From Rhodococcus phenolicus (GTDB taxonomy: Bacteria > Actinomycetota > Actinomycetes > Mycobacteriales > Mycobacteriaceae): 64,000 nucleotides of DNA. The stretch is from NCBI RefSeq assembly GCF_001646785.1, contig NZ_LRRH01000040.1, positions 37,930 to 101,929 of the forward strand. Reading direction: 5' to 3'. Of this stretch, positions 19,278 through 28,559 are shown piece after piece (the first letter of the stretch is position 1; each line of letters begins with the position of its first letter). A program made the position numbers and the translations under genes. A model generated the notes under the pieces. That model ran no database searches, was not told the DNA's origin, and saw nothing but the letters and a program-made list of their open reading frames with translations.

Positions 19278-20995
19278 CGCAGGTCCGCCTCTTCTGCACG
19301 CACGGCCCACTGGGCGAACCGTTCGCCCTCGGACCGCTGTTTGACGAAGTTGCGCACTACACGCTCGATGTAGTCGCCGAGTTCGGTGCTGTTCACCTTG
19401 TGCTGGCGCAGTTTCCGGCCGAAACCGCTGTCGAGGCCGAGGCTGCCGCCGAGGTGGACCTGATAGCCCTCCACCTGGTTTCCGTCGCCGTCGTCGACCA
19501 GCTGGCCTTTGAAGCCGATGTCCGCGATCTGGGACCGGCCGCACGAGTTGGGGCAACCGTTGATGTTGATGGTGATCGGCACGTCGAGTTGCGCGTTGAT
19601 GTCCGCGAGCCGCTCCTCGAGTTCCGGCGCGAGCACCTGGGAACGCTTGCGGGTCTCGACGAACGACAGCTTGCAGAACTCGATGCCGCTGCACGCCAGC
19701 AGGTTCCGGCGCCACGCGGACGGGCGGGCCTGCAGGCCGAGGGGTTCGAGTTCGGCGATCAGCTCGTCGACCTTGTCGTCGGCGACGTCGAGGACGATCA
19801 GCTTCTGGTAGGGCGTGAAGCGGACCCGGTCCGAGCCGATGCGCTCGACGGCGTCGGCGACCTTCGTCAGGATGGTCCCGGACACGCGGCCCGCGATCGG
19901 GGAGAAGCCGACCGAGTTGAGGCCGTTGCGCAGCTTCTGGACGCCGACGTGGTCGATCGGTCGGGCCGGCTGCTCCGGTGCGGGACCGTCGACGAGCTTG
20001 CGCTTCAGGTACTCGGTCTCGAGAACCTCCCGGAACTTCTCGATGCCCCAGTCCTTGATGAGGAACTTCAGGCGCGCCTTCGACCGCAGCCGTCGGTAGC
20101 CGTAGTCGCGGAACACGGCGACGACGCCTTCCCAGACGTCCGGCACCTCGTCGAGCGGAACCCACGCACCGACCCGCTGCGCGAGCATCGGGTTGGTGGA
20201 CAGCCCGCCACCGACCCACAGATCGAAACCGGGGCCGTGCTCGGGGTGGTGCACGCCGACGAACGCGACGTCGTTGATCTCGTGCACGACGTCCTGCTGG
20301 CCGGAGATCGCGGTCTTGAACTTGCGCGGCAGGTTCGAGTACTGCGGGTCGCCGATGTAGCGACGGACGATCTCGTCGATCGCCGGGGTCGCGTCGACGA
20401 CCTCGTCGAGGGACTCACCGGCGAGCGGGGACCCGAGAACGACGCGCGGGCAGTCGCCGCACGCCTCGGTGGTCTTCAGCCCGACCGATTCGAGACGGCG
20501 CCAGATCTCCGGCACGTTCTCGACCTCGATCCAGTGGTACTGGACGTTCTGCCGGTCGGACAGGTCGGCGGTGTCGCGGCCGAACTCCGTGGAGATGGTG
20601 CCGATGGTGCGCAGCTGCTCGGCGTTGAGGGCGCCGCCGTCGCAGCGCACCCGCATCATGAAGTACTTCGCCTCGAGCAGATCGAGGTTCTCGTCACCGG
20701 TGTAGGTGCCGTCGTAACCCTGCTCGCGCTGGGTGTACAGGCCCCACCAGCGGAACCGGCCGCGCAGGTCGGACTTGTCGATGCTGTCGAAACCCTGGTG
20801 CGCGTAGATGTCCTCGATACGACGGCGCACGTTGAGCGGATTGTCGTCCTTCTTCGCCTGCTCGTTGGCGTTGAGCGGCTCGCGGTAACCGAGAGCCCAC
20901 TGGCCTTCGGCGCGGCGCTTGGCCGGCCGGGCCGCCCGCGGCCGGGCGGGCGCGGCGGGTTCTCCGGCGGGGGAGACGTCGGTGGTCGACGACAT
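19274..20995 (-). CDS. sir: ferredoxin-dependent sulfite reductase
   Basis: A 573-residue siroheme/[4Fe-4S] enzyme reducing sulfite to sulfide, equivalent to mycobacterial NirA/SirA. Visible are an RQNVQYHWIEVENVPEIW substrate-side motif, ACGDCPRVVLGSPLAG, and the cluster ligands in ACSGIEFCKLSF (CX5C) and INGCPNSCGRSQIADIG (CX3C). The N-terminal 35 residues are Ala/Pro/Arg-rich and probably disordered. ATG 20995 has AGGAG 7 bases upstream; upstream of that lies the leader and attenuator region. First gene of the five-gene overlapping reduction operon. Confidence 0.95.
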   Translation of the reverse strand: MSSTTDVSPAGEPAAPARPRAARPAKRRAEGQWALGYREPLNANEQAKKDDNPLNVRRRIEDIYAHQGFDSIDKSDLRGRFRWWGLYTQREQGYDGTYTGDENLDLLEAKYFMMRVRCDGGALNAEQLRTIGTISTEFGRDTADLSDRQNVQYHWIEVENVPEIWRRLESVGLKTTEACGDCPRVVLGSPLAGESLDEVVDATPAIDEIVRRYIGDPQYSNLPRKFKTAISGQQDVVHEINDVAFVGVHHPEHGPGFDLWVGGGLSTNPMLAQRVGAWVPLDEVPDVWEGVVAVFRDYGYRRLRSKARLKFLIKDWGIEKFREVLETEYLKRKLVDGPAPEQPARPIDHVGVQKLRNGLNSVGFSPIAGRVSGTILTKVADAVERIGSDRVRFTPYQKLIVLDVADDKVDELIAELEPLGLQARPSAWRRNLLACSGIEFCKLSFVETRKRSQVLAPELEERLADINAQLDVPITININGCPNSCGRSQIADIGFKGQLVDDGDGNQVEGYQVHLGGSLGLDSGFGRKLRQHKVNSTELGDYIERVVRNFVKQRSEGERFAQWAVRAEEADLR

Positions 20996-21023
20996 GCGGG
21001 GACTCCTGGGATTTGCGACGGAC

Positions 21024-21099
21024 CGGGTCGGGAGCGTCGAGGTGGGCTGTACCTCGCGCAGACACGCCTCGACCCGGCAGGATCTGGGGGATTGCCGGG
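21024..21099 (-). promoter_or_regulatory. overlapping hairpins between polycysteine leader and sir
   Basis: Read on the minus strand, a 7-bp stem (21093-21099 with 21073-21079) comes first; a longer stem (21065-21076 with 21024-21036, outer 7 bp perfect) with an inner 6-bp CGAGGT/ACCTCG hairpin (21038-21056) comes second. The two share bases 21073-21076, so they cannot both form completely. This is the competing-structure layout expected of an attenuator. Confidence 0.55.
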
Positions 21100-21126
21100 A
21101 TGGTGCCGACTGGCTACGGGTGGTGA

Positions 21127-21237
21127 CTACCGACAGTCGGCGCAGGAACAGGCGGCACAAGCCTGACAGCAGGACGCGCAGACGCGCTTGAAGTCGACGT
21201 GGCGGCGAGCCACGAGTCGCACTCCGAGTCCGGTCAT
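21127..21237 (-). CDS. polycysteine leader peptide upstream of sir
   Basis: A 36-residue ORF whose last half is packed with cysteine: residues 20, 23, 24, 27, 30, 32 and 35, ending CADCR. It stops 131 bases before sir. This matches the polycysteine leaderless sORFs of mycobacteria (one precedes nirA/sirA there) that sense cysteine through ribosome progress. ATG 21237 has CACAAT exactly 7 bases upstream; an in-frame ATG at 21246 is an alternative. Expected role: when Cys-tRNA is scarce the ribosome stalls and downstream expression rises. Confidence 0.8.
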   Translation of the reverse strand: MTGLGVRLVARRHVDFKRVCASCCQACAACSCADCR

Positions 21238-21244
21238 GGCGACC

Positions 21245-21250
21245 ATTGTG
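21245..21250 (-). promoter_or_regulatory. -10 hexamer for the polycysteine leader
   Basis: On the minus strand CACAAT is followed by seven bases and then ATG 21237, placing the predicted transcription start on the start codon. It departs from TANNNT only at the first base; the same CANAAT form precedes the GTG at 46678 at the same distance. Confidence 0.45.
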
Positions 21251-21369
21251 CCATGTCACGGGGGCGAATCCGAATCCTGGACGGTATTTCCACCCGAATC
21301 GCGGGAAATACCGAGGTCATCGCCCCACGGCCGCGTGGCGCCTCTTCCGGCTCTGGAACACTGGACGCT

Positions 21370-22584
21370 GTGAGTGAGACGAGAACGGGCAACGGAACCG
21401 GGACCGACGACGGATTCGAACTCCCGGTCGCGGCACGTACCGGAGTCGGCAGCCGGCCGTTCGGTGTGTACGTGCACGTGCCCTTCTGCGCGACCCGGTG
21501 CGGCTACTGCGATTTCAACACCTACACCGCGGGGGAACTCGGGTCGTCGGCGTCACCACAGTCCTGGCTCGACGGTCTGCGCCGAGAACTCGACATCGCC
21601 GCGAGCGTGCTCGGCGCACCCGCCGCGGACACCGTCTTCGTCGGGGGCGGCACCCCGTCGCTGCTCGGAGCGGACGGTCTCGCCGACGTGCTCGACGCGG
21701 TCCGGTCGAGCTTCGGCCTCGCCGCCGGCGCCGAGGTGACCACCGAATCCAACCCCGAATCGACCGGACCCGAGTTCTTCACCCGGATCCGCGCGGCCGG
21801 CTACACCCGTGTGTCGCTGGGCATGCAGTCCGCCGCGTCGCACGTGCTCGCCGTGCTCGATCGCACCCACACGCCGGGGCGGCCGGTCGCGGCGGCCCGC
21901 GAGGCGCGCACCGCCGGGTTCGACCATGTCAACCTCGACCTCATCTACGGAACCCCCGGGGAACGCGACGAGGACCTCGACCGATCGCTCGACGCCGTGC
22001 TCGCCGCCGGTGTCGACCACGTGTCGGCGTATGCGCTGATCGTCGAGGACGGCACCGCCCTCGCCCGGCGGGTACGTCGCGGCGAACTGCCCGCGCCCGA
22101 CGACGACGTGCTCGCCGCCCGGTACGAACGCATCGACTCGCGCCTCGAAGCCGCCGGACTCACCTGGTACGAAGTGTCCAACTGGGCACGTGCCGGCGAT
22201 CCGTCCGCGCGCTGCGCACACAACCTCGGGTATTGGGACGGCGGGGACTGGTGGGGCGCCGGACCCGGCGCACACAGCCACGTCGGCGGGGTCCGCTGGT
22301 GGAATGTCAAACACCCCGCCCGCTACGCCGACACACTCGCGCAGGGACGGCTCCCCGTCGGCGGCAGCGAGCAGCTCACCGCCGCCGACACCCACACCGA
22401 ACTCGTGATGCTCACCGTGCGTCTGCGTAGCGGCCTGCCGTGGGCGGCGCTCGAGCCGTCGGAGCGCGATGCCGCGCGGACCGTCGTCGCGGACGGACTC
22501 GCCGACCTGCACGACGATCGTCTGGTCCTCACCGACCGCGGCCGGCTCCTCGCCGACGCGGTGGTCCGCTCGATCCTGGTCTAG
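21370..22584 (+). CDS. hemW: heme chaperone HemW (radical SAM)
   Basis: A 404-residue radical-SAM protein that binds and inserts heme; formerly called oxygen-independent coproporphyrinogen oxidase-like. The cluster motif CATRCGYCDFNTY (CX3CX2C) is near residue 40, followed by VFVGGGTPSLL and GMQSAASHVLAVLDRTH. The HemW form lacks the extra N-terminal Cys pair typical of HemN. GTG 21370 has AACACT 7 bases upstream, so it may be leaderless. Divergent from the sulfite reductase operon. Confidence 0.92.
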   Translation: MSETRTGNGTGTDDGFELPVAARTGVGSRPFGVYVHVPFCATRCGYCDFNTYTAGELGSSASPQSWLDGLRRELDIAASVLGAPAADTVFVGGGTPSLLGADGLADVLDAVRSSFGLAAGAEVTTESNPESTGPEFFTRIRAAGYTRVSLGMQSAASHVLAVLDRTHTPGRPVAAAREARTAGFDHVNLDLIYGTPGERDEDLDRSLDAVLAAGVDHVSAYALIVEDGTALARRVRRGELPAPDDDVLAARYERIDSRLEAAGLTWYEVSNWARAGDPSARCAHNLGYWDGGDWWGAGPGAHSHVGGVRWWNVKHPARYADTLAQGRLPVGGSEQLTAADTHTELVMLTVRLRSGLPWAALEPSERDAARTVVADGLADLHDDRLVLTDRGRLLADAVVRSILV

Positions 22585-22607
22585 CGGCGTTCCTGGTCTA
22601 GCGGCGT
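22574..22607. repeat. 17-bp perfect tandem duplication at convergent stops
   Basis: The 17 bases 22574-22590 are repeated exactly at 22591-22607. The first copy contains the hemW stop codon; the second contains the stop of the minus-strand gene beginning at 22598. It looks like a recent slippage duplication that separated two convergent ends. Confidence 0.9.
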
Positions 22608-22990
22608 TCGTCGGACAGGTCCGTGTCGAGATCCACCCAGTTCACCTCGGCGCTGGGAACCTCGGCGCTCGGGCCGAGTTCACCGCCCGGACTCAGCGCG
22701 TCGTAGTCGAACACCCGCGCGTGCAGGACGATGCGGTTCCGCAGCGCCGACCTCACCGCGCGATGCAGGCCGTCCTCCAGATACAGCACGCCCTGCCACT
22801 GCACCGCGTGGGGGAACAGATCGCCGTAGAACGTGGAATCCTCCGACAGCAACCGATCGAGCTCGAGAACCTTCGTGGTGGTGACGATCTCGTCCAGCCG
22901 GACCTGCCGCGGTGGGATCCGAGACCAGTCGCGCAGCGACAGGCCGTGATCGGGATACGGTTTGCCGTCCCGGACACCCTTGAAAATCAT
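22598..22990 (-). CDS. conserved hypothetical protein with ParB/sulfiredoxin-like motif
   Basis: A 130-residue cytoplasmic protein. The core RLDEIVTTTKVLELDRLLSEDSTFYGDLFPHAVQWQGVLYLEDGLHRAVRSALRNRIVLHARV resembles the ParB/sulfiredoxin nucleotide-binding fold, in which a DG.HR motif binds phosphate; this is an inference from the motif only. The C-terminus is acidic. M. tuberculosis Rv2375 occupies the same place near hrcA and is also uncharacterised. Start ATG 22990 is the only good candidate. Confidence 0.7.
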   Translation of the reverse strand: MIFKGVRDGKPYPDHGLSLRDWSRIPPRQVRLDEIVTTTKVLELDRLLSEDSTFYGDLFPHAVQWQGVLYLEDGLHRAVRSALRNRIVLHARVFDYDALSPGGELGPSAEVPSAEVNWVDLDTDLSDERR

Positions 22991-23052
22991 GAGCTCACAG
23001 TACGTGGGACCCGCGCGTGCGCCGTGCCCTCGGGCCGCGGCGCCGCGGCGAC

Positions 23053-23058
23053 TAGACT
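23053..23058 (+). promoter_or_regulatory. -10 hexamer upstream of hrcA
   Basis: TAGACT matches TANNNT and lies 94 bases before the hrcA start, predicting a leader of roughly 85 bases. No CIRCE palindrome (TTAGCACTC-N9-GAGTGCTAA) is visible here, so this hrcA does not appear to be autoregulated through a canonical site. Confidence 0.45.
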
Positions 23059-23151
23059 GGATCGACGAGGCACACAGCGCGCGGCGCCGCGTGCGGGATG
23101 CGCGTGGGCGTGAATCCGCGAGCGTGGCGGCAGAGACGGAGGTGGGCGGGG

Positions 23152-24195
23152 ATGTCGAGCACCGAGGAACGGCGATTCCAGGTGTTGCGCGCGATCGTTG
23201 CGGACTACGTGTCCACCAAGGAACCGATCGGCTCCAAGACGCTCGTCGAGCGGCACAACCTCGGCGTGTCCAGTGCGACCGTTCGCAACGACATGGCCGT
23301 GCTCGAGGCAGAGGGCTACATCACGCAGCCGCACACCAGCTCGGGCCGGGTACCCACCGACAAGGGGTACCGGCAGTTCGTCGACCGGATCGCCGACGTC
23401 AAGCCGCTCTCGAGCGCCGAACGCCGCGCGATCCTGCAGTTCCTCGAATCCGGGGTGGACCTCGACGACGTGCTGCGTCGCGGGGTGCGGTTGCTCGCGC
23501 AGCTGACCCGGCAGGTCGCGGTCGTGCAGTATCCGACGCTGTCGGCGTCGTCGGTGCGCCATCTCGAGGTCGTCGCGCTGACCCCGGCGCGGCTGCTGCT
23601 GGTGCTGATCACCGATTCGGGCCGGGTCGACCAGCGCATCGTCGAACTCGGCGACGTCGTCGACGACGACGATCTGTCGCGCCTGCGCGACCTGTTCGGC
23701 ACGGCACTGGCAGGCAAGCGGCTCGCCGCGGCGTCGATCGCCGTGTCGGAGCTGGCCGAGGAGGCCCCCGACGACCTGCGCGACGCGGTGATCCGCTGCG
23801 CGACGGTGCTGGTGGAGACTCTCGTCGAACATCCCGAGGACCGGCTCGTTCTCGGGGGTACCGCGAACCTGACCCGCAACGCCGCCGACTTCGACGTGCA
23901 GGCGGGGGTACCCGGTTCGCTGCGTGCCGTCCTCGAGGCACTCGAGGAACAGGTCGTCGTCCTCAAATTGCTCACGGCCAGCCAGGACGCCGGCCGTGTC
24001 ACCGTCCGCATCGGCGAGGAGACGCAGGTCGCGGAGATGCGCGGAACGTCGGTGGTGTCCACCGGCTACGGCACCGCCGGTACCGTATTCGGCGGACTCG
24101 GTGTGCTGGGTCCCACCCGGATGGACTATCCGGGAACCATCGCGTCGGTCGCGGCCGTTGCGAGATACATCGGCGAGGTGCTCGGCGAACGCTGA
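23152..24195 (+). CDS. hrcA: heat-inducible transcription repressor HrcA
   Basis: A 347-residue repressor of chaperone genes that binds CIRCE operators. The N-terminal winged helix is [71 protein letters not shown]; the C-terminal GAF-like domain ends [38 protein letters not shown] 23152 has GGAGG 11 bases upstream. It is followed 44 bases later by dnaJ, an arrangement shared with mycobacteria (hrcA-dnaJ2). Confidence 0.95.
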   Translation: MSSTEERRFQVLRAIVADYVSTKEPIGSKTLVERHNLGVSSATVRNDMAVLEAEGYITQPHTSSGRVPTDKGYRQFVDRIADVKPLSSAERRAILQFLESGVDLDDVLRRGVRLLAQLTRQVAVVQYPTLSASSVRHLEVVALTPARLLLVLITDSGRVDQRIVELGDVVDDDDLSRLRDLFGTALAGKRLAAASIAVSELAEEAPDDLRDAVIRCATVLVETLVEHPEDRLVLGGTANLTRNAADFDVQAGVPGSLRAVLEALEEQVVVLKLLTASQDAGRVTVRIGEETQVAEMRGTSVVSTGYGTAGTVFGGLGVLGPTRMDYPGTIASVAAVARYIGEVLGER

Positions 24196-24239
24196 GCGCC
24201 GTCCAAATCTGTGTAGAGAAGTAAGGACGAGAACCTAAC

Positions 24240-25394
24240 GTGGCACGGGACTACTACGGGACGCTCGGCGTGTCCAAGAACGCGACCGACCAGGAGATCA
24301 AGCGTGCGTACCGCAAGCTGGCACGCGAACATCACCCGGACGTGAACCCGGACGAGTCGGCGCAGAAGCGCTTCCAGGAGATCTCCGCGGCGTACGAGGT
24401 GCTGTCGGATCCGGAGAAGCGGCGCATCGTCGACCTGGGCGGCGACCCGCTGGCGTCGGGCGGCGGCGCCGGGGCCGGCGGCTTCGGCGGCGCCGGTTTC
24501 GGTGGCCTCGGCGACGTGTTCGAGGCGTTCTTCGGTGGCGGCGCTGGTGGAGGCGCGCGGGGCCCGCGTGGTCGCGTGCAGCCCGGCGCCGATTCGCTGC
24601 TGCGCACGCGGCTGACGCTCGACGAGTGCGCGACCGGGGTCACCAAGACGATCACCGTCGACACCGCGATCCTGTGCGACAGCTGCACCGGCTCGGGCAC
24701 GAACGGCGATTCGAAGCCGGTCCTGTGCGAGACCTGCGGCGGTGCCGGCGAGGTCCAGTCCGTGCAGCGGTCGTTCCTCGGTCAGGTCATGACGTCCCGG
24801 CCGTGCCCGACCTGCCGCGGTGCCGGTGAGACCATCCCGGACCCGTGCCGCAAGTGCGGCGGCGACGGCCGCGTGCGTTCGCGCCGCGACATCACCGTCA
24901 AGGTGCCGGCCGGTGTCGGCAACGGCATGCGCATCCGGCTCGCCGCGCAGGGTGAGGTCGGACCCGGCGGTGGTCCCGCCGGCGACCTGTACGTCGAGGT
25001 GATCGAGCAGCAGCACGACGTGTTCGTCCGCGACGGCGACGATCTGCACTGCACCATCCGCGTGCCGATGGTCGACGCGGCGCTGGGCACCACCGTCACG
25101 TTCGACACGATCCTCGACGGTCCCACCGAGATCACCGTGGACGCCGGCACCCAGCCCGGGTCGGTGTCGGTGCTGCGCGGGCACGGCATGCCGAAGTTGC
25201 GGTCGGGCACCCGCGGGGACCTGCACGCCCATCTCGAGGTGGTCGTGCCTTCCAAGCTCGACCACAAGCAGACCAAGCTGCTCGAGGATCTGCGCCGCCA
25301 CAACGAGCGCGACCGCGCCGAGGTCGTGTCCAACAACTCGCAGCACTCCGGGGGCCTGTTCTCCCGGTTGCGCGACGCGTTCAGCGCCCGCTAG
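24240..25394 (+). CDS. dnaJ: chaperone protein DnaJ (DnaJ2 type)
   Basis: A 384-residue type I Hsp40 co-chaperone for DnaK. J-domain residues 2-70 with the HPD triad (EHHPDVN), a Gly-rich linker about 75-125, four zinc-binding CXXCXGXG repeats ([36 protein letters not shown]) and a C-terminal substrate domain. GTG 24240 encodes [11 protein letters not shown]. Linked to hrcA upstream and rsmE 9 bases downstream. Confidence 0.96.
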   Translation: MARDYYGTLGVSKNATDQEIKRAYRKLAREHHPDVNPDESAQKRFQEISAAYEVLSDPEKRRIVDLGGDPLASGGGAGAGGFGGAGFGGLGDVFEAFFGGGAGGGARGPRGRVQPGADSLLRTRLTLDECATGVTKTITVDTAILCDSCTGSGTNGDSKPVLCETCGGAGEVQSVQRSFLGQVMTSRPCPTCRGAGETIPDPCRKCGGDGRVRSRRDITVKVPAGVGNGMRIRLAAQGEVGPGGGPAGDLYVEVIEQQHDVFVRDGDDLHCTIRVPMVDAALGTTVTFDTILDGPTEITVDAGTQPGSVSVLRGHGMPKLRSGTRGDLHAHLEVVVPSKLDHKQTKLLEDLRRHNERDRAEVVSNNSQHSGGLFSRLRDAFSAR

Positions 25395-25403
25395 GCAGCG
25401 CCG

Positions 25404-26165
25404 GTGGCCGCGACCCTGTTCTATCTGGATCCGCTGCCCGGCGCCGGTGAGGTGGCCGTGCTCGACGGGAAGGAAGGCCGGCACGCCGCGACGGTCCGGC
25501 GCATCTCGGTCGGGGAGCGGCTCGTGCTGTCCGACGGTCGCGGCGGTGTCGCCGACGTCGAGGTGAGCGCAGTCGCCAAGGACCGGCTCGAGGCGACGGT
25601 CCTGGAACGCCGGGAACTGGCCGCGCCGTCGCCCTCGGTGACCGTGGTGCAGGCGCTGCCCAAATCGGAGCGCTCGGAGCTGGCCGTCGAACTCGCGACC
25701 GAAGCCGGCGCGGACGCGTTCGTGCCGTGGCAGGCGGCGCGGTGCGTCGCCCGCTGGGACGGACCGAAGGCCGGCAAGGGCGTGGCCCGCTGGCAGGCCG
25801 TCGCCGTCGCGGCGGCCAAGCAGTCGCGCCGGCCGCACATACCCGACGTCGCGCCGCTGACCCGCACCGCCGGCGTCGTCGCGCTGGTGCGTGAGACGGT
25901 CGCGCGGGGCGGGGTCGTCGCGGTGCTCCACGAGTCGGCAACCACGCCCTTCGCGTCGTTGCCGCTCGCGGATGCCCCCGAGCTGGTGCTGGTCGTCGGA
26001 CCCGAGGGCGGGCTGGACGACAGCGAGGTCGCGGCGTTGACGGAGGCAGGCGCGACGCCGGTGCTGCTCGGCCCGACGGTGTTGCGCACGTCGACGGCCG
26101 CCGCGGTGGCGCTCGGCGCGGTCGGCGTCCTGTCCGGTCGCTGGGGCGCACGTCCGCTCGACTAG
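25404..26165 (+). CDS. rsmE: 16S rRNA m3U1498 methyltransferase
   Basis: A 253-residue SPOUT methyltransferase. The N-terminal PUA-like domain contains [24 protein letters not shown]; the knotted C-terminal domain has [46 protein letters not shown], the SAM-binding signature GPEGGxxxxE and LRxETA-like LRTSTA. The dnaJ-rsmE pairing is widespread. GTG 25404 lies 9 bases after the dnaJ stop. Confidence 0.94.
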   Translation: MAATLFYLDPLPGAGEVAVLDGKEGRHAATVRRISVGERLVLSDGRGGVADVEVSAVAKDRLEATVLERRELAAPSPSVTVVQALPKSERSELAVELATEAGADAFVPWQAARCVARWDGPKAGKGVARWQAVAVAAAKQSRRPHIPDVAPLTRTAGVVALVRETVARGGVVAVLHESATTPFASLPLADAPELVLVVGPEGGLDDSEVAALTEAGATPVLLGPTVLRTSTAAAVALGAVGVLSGRWGARPLD

Positions 26166-26175
26166 CGTTTCGTTC

Positions 26176-26937
26176 ATGTCGCGTACCCGCATCGCCTACG
26201 GCCCCGAGCCGGAACAGTTCGGTCATCTCTACCTTCCGGACGGTGCGGCCGGAGAACGGCCGGTGCCGGTGGTGATGGTGATCCACGGCGGGTACTGGAG
26301 CGGCAACTACCACCTCAATCTCGGGACGCCTCTCGCGACGGAACTGGCCCGGCGCGGCGTCGCCGCCTGGAACATCGAGTACCGCCGTCTCGGCGCGGGC
26401 GGCCGGTGGCCGGAGATGTCCGCAGACGTCGTCGCCGCGCTCGAGGCGACCGCGACGCTGGTGTCGGAGCGTGCCCGCGCCGCGGGCGTCGAACTCGACC
26501 CGACGCAGGTGCGGGTCGTCGGGCACTCGGCCGGCGGGCAGCTCGCGGTGTGGCTCGCCGGTGAGGACACGGCGGTGCGCCCGTCGCTCGTGGTCGGTCA
26601 GGCCGCCGCGCTGGACCTGGCGTCGGCGGGCGAACGGGGCAGGCGCGTCGACTACCTCGAGGATCTGTTCGGGCAACCGTTCGAGGAGAACCCGCAGCTG
26701 TATCGCTCGGCGTCGCCGCGGCACCGGTTGCCGATCGGACGGCCGATCGTGCTGGTGCACGGTTCCGAGGACGAGCAGGTGCCCGCCAAGATCGCCGCGC
26801 GCTATACCGAGGCCGCTCGCGAGGCGGGTGACGACGTGGCCCTGCACGTCGTCCACGGTGAGGACCACTTCGCGTTCCTGAACAAGGACAGCGGCTGCTG
26901 GAACCTTTCGCTGGATCTGCTGCTCGCGCGGGTCTGA
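26176..26937 (+). CDS. alpha/beta hydrolase, kynurenine formamidase-like
   Basis: A 253-residue serine hydrolase. The oxyanion motif HGGYW (residue 36 onward), nucleophile elbow GHSAGG, an Asp in VLVHGSEDEQVP and His in HVVHGEDHFAFLN form the expected catalytic set. The HGG.W/GHSAGG combination occurs in kynurenine formamidases and related esterases; substrate uncertain. TAGCGT lies exactly 7 bases before ATG 26176, so it may be leaderless. Its last 136 bases are overlapped antisense by the next gene. Confidence 0.85.
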   Translation: MSRTRIAYGPEPEQFGHLYLPDGAAGERPVPVVMVIHGGYWSGNYHLNLGTPLATELARRGVAAWNIEYRRLGAGGRWPEMSADVVAALEATATLVSERARAAGVELDPTQVRVVGHSAGGQLAVWLAGEDTAVRPSLVVGQAAALDLASAGERGRRVDYLEDLFGQPFEENPQLYRSASPRHRLPIGRPIVLVHGSEDEQVPAKIAARYTEAAREAGDDVALHVVHGEDHFAFLNKDSGCWNLSLDLLLARV

Positions 26938-28511
26938 CGCGATCGCGGGGGCAGGATCAGCGCGACCGCGACGGTGCCCACCGCCAACGCGACACCGCCG
27001 ACCAGTGCGGCATCGACGATCGCGTGGGCGAACGCCGCGCTCGACGACTCCAGCAGCGGCTGGGCGTAGGACTTCGCGAACGGGTTCGCGGCCAGTTCCT
27101 CCGCGACGATCGCGGCGCCACCGACGGAGTCGCCGGCGGCTTCGAGCGCGAGTGCCGCCTGGTCGGCCAGGTCGCCGGTGAGGTTGTTCAGCGGCAGTCC
27201 GGACAGGAATCCGGCGATCTCGTCGTGGTACGAGGTCGCCAGGACCGAGCCCAGCAGCGCGATGCCGAGCGAGCCGCCGAACTCGACGGCCGTGTCGTTC
27301 AGGCCGCCCGCCGCACCGAGATCGGTGTCGGGGAAGCCACCCATGATCAGGTCGGTCGCCGGTGGCGTCGCGAGGCCGATGCCGAGGCCGACGAGCAGCA
27401 GCGACGCCAGGAAGATGCCGTAGCCGGAGTCCGGCTCGAGAGCGGCGAGCAGCAGCATCCCGGTGGACGTCGCGACCATGCCGCAGGACACGAGGATGCG
27501 CGCGCCGAATCGCGGAACGAGGCGACCGCTCGAGGCCGCACCGATCGATACCGACGCCGCGAGCGGCAGCAGGCGCAGGCCGGTCTCGAGCGGTCCGTAG
27601 CCGAGCACGAACTGGAACTGCTGCGCGACGAAGTAGATGAGTCCGAAGGTCGCGAAGAACAGCAGCAGCACCGCGATGCACGCCCCGCCGACCGCGCGGT
27701 CGGCCACCCGCCGCAGGTTCAGCAGGGGCTGCGGATGCCGCAACTCCCAGAGGACGAAGGCAACCGCGGCGACGACCGAGGCGCCGAGCGCGCCGAGAGC
27801 CGGGGCGCTCCAACCGAAGTGGAAGCCGTCGATGATCGCGTAGACGATGCCGCCGACGGTGACCACCGACAGGACGCCGCCGATCCAGTCGATGCGGGTG
27901 AGGCCGTCGGCCTTCGATGCGGGCACCAGGACGAGCGCAGCGACCGCGGCGAACGCGGCGATGGGAACGTTGATCAGGAATGTCGATCCCCACGCGTGGC
28001 TCTCGAGGAGCCAACCGGCCAGCAGCGGCCCGAGCGCGATGGCGAGACCCGACGTCGCGGCCCACGCGGCGATGGCGCGGGCGCGCTCGCCCGCGGGGAA
28101 CATGGCCACGAGCAGGGACAGGGTCGCGGGCATGATCACCGCGGCGCCGATGCCCATGACGATGCGCGCGACGATCACGGAGGTCGCGGTGTCGGCGAGA
28201 CTCCCGGCGACGGCGCCGCCTGCGAAGATCGCCAGGCCGGTCAGGAGCGCGGCTCGGCGGCCGTAGCGGTCGCCGAGCACGCCGCACAGCAGCATCAGCG
28301 CCGCGTAGGGAACGGTGTAGCCGTCGATGATCCACTGCAGGTCGGCGCTGGTGAGCGCGAGTTCGCGGAGCATGCTCGGTGCCGCGACGATCAGCGCGGT
28401 GTTGGCCATCACGACGATCAGCAGGCTCAGGCACAGCACTGCCAGGCCGGCCCAGCGGCGCGGATAGGGCGGTACGGGTGTGGCCTCCGGGTGGCCGGCG
28501 ACTGTCGTCAT
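26802..28511 (-). CDS. MFS multidrug transporter, DHA2 (14-helix) type
   Basis: A 569-residue drug:proton antiporter. Motif A GVLGDRYGRRAALLTG lies between helices 2 and 3 and motif C-like GLAIALGPLLAGWLLE follows in helix 5; about 14 hydrophobic helices are visible. ATG 28511 has GAGGAGAGG upstream. It is divergent from a TetR gene, with two operators between them, so expression should be induced by a drug ligand. Odd: the frame stays open for about 45 basic, Ser-rich residues beyond the last helix, running antisense into the hydrolase gene. Confidence 0.9.
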   Translation of the reverse strand: MTTVAGHPEATPVPPYPRRWAGLAVLCLSLLIVVMANTALIVAAPSMLRELALTSADLQWIIDGYTVPYAALMLLCGVLGDRYGRRAALLTGLAIFAGGAVAGSLADTATSVIVARIVMGIGAAVIMPATLSLLVAMFPAGERARAIAAWAATSGLAIALGPLLAGWLLESHAWGSTFLINVPIAAFAAVAALVLVPASKADGLTRIDWIGGVLSVVTVGGIVYAIIDGFHFGWSAPALGALGASVVAAVAFVLWELRHPQPLLNLRRVADRAVGGACIAVLLLFFATFGLIYFVAQQFQFVLGYGPLETGLRLLPLAASVSIGAASSGRLVPRFGARILVSCGMVATSTGMLLLAALEPDSGYGIFLASLLLVGLGIGLATPPATDLIMGGFPDTDLGAAGGLNDTAVEFGGSLGIALLGSVLATSYHDEIAGFLSGLPLNNLTGDLADQAALALEAAGDSVGGAAIVAEELAANPFAKSYAQPLLESSSAAFAHAIVDAALVGGVALAVGTVAVALILPPRSRQTRASSRSSERFQQPLSLFRNAKWSSPWTTCRATSSPASRAASV

Positions 28512-28559
28512 GAACCTCTCCTCGGGGTGTTTTCGGAGCCAGGTGATTCGGGACACCAA

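Noticed and set aside
23041..23151. CIRCE element expected near hrcA
   Set aside because: No TTAGCACTC/GAGTGCTAA pair or close variant is present in the hrcA upstream region.
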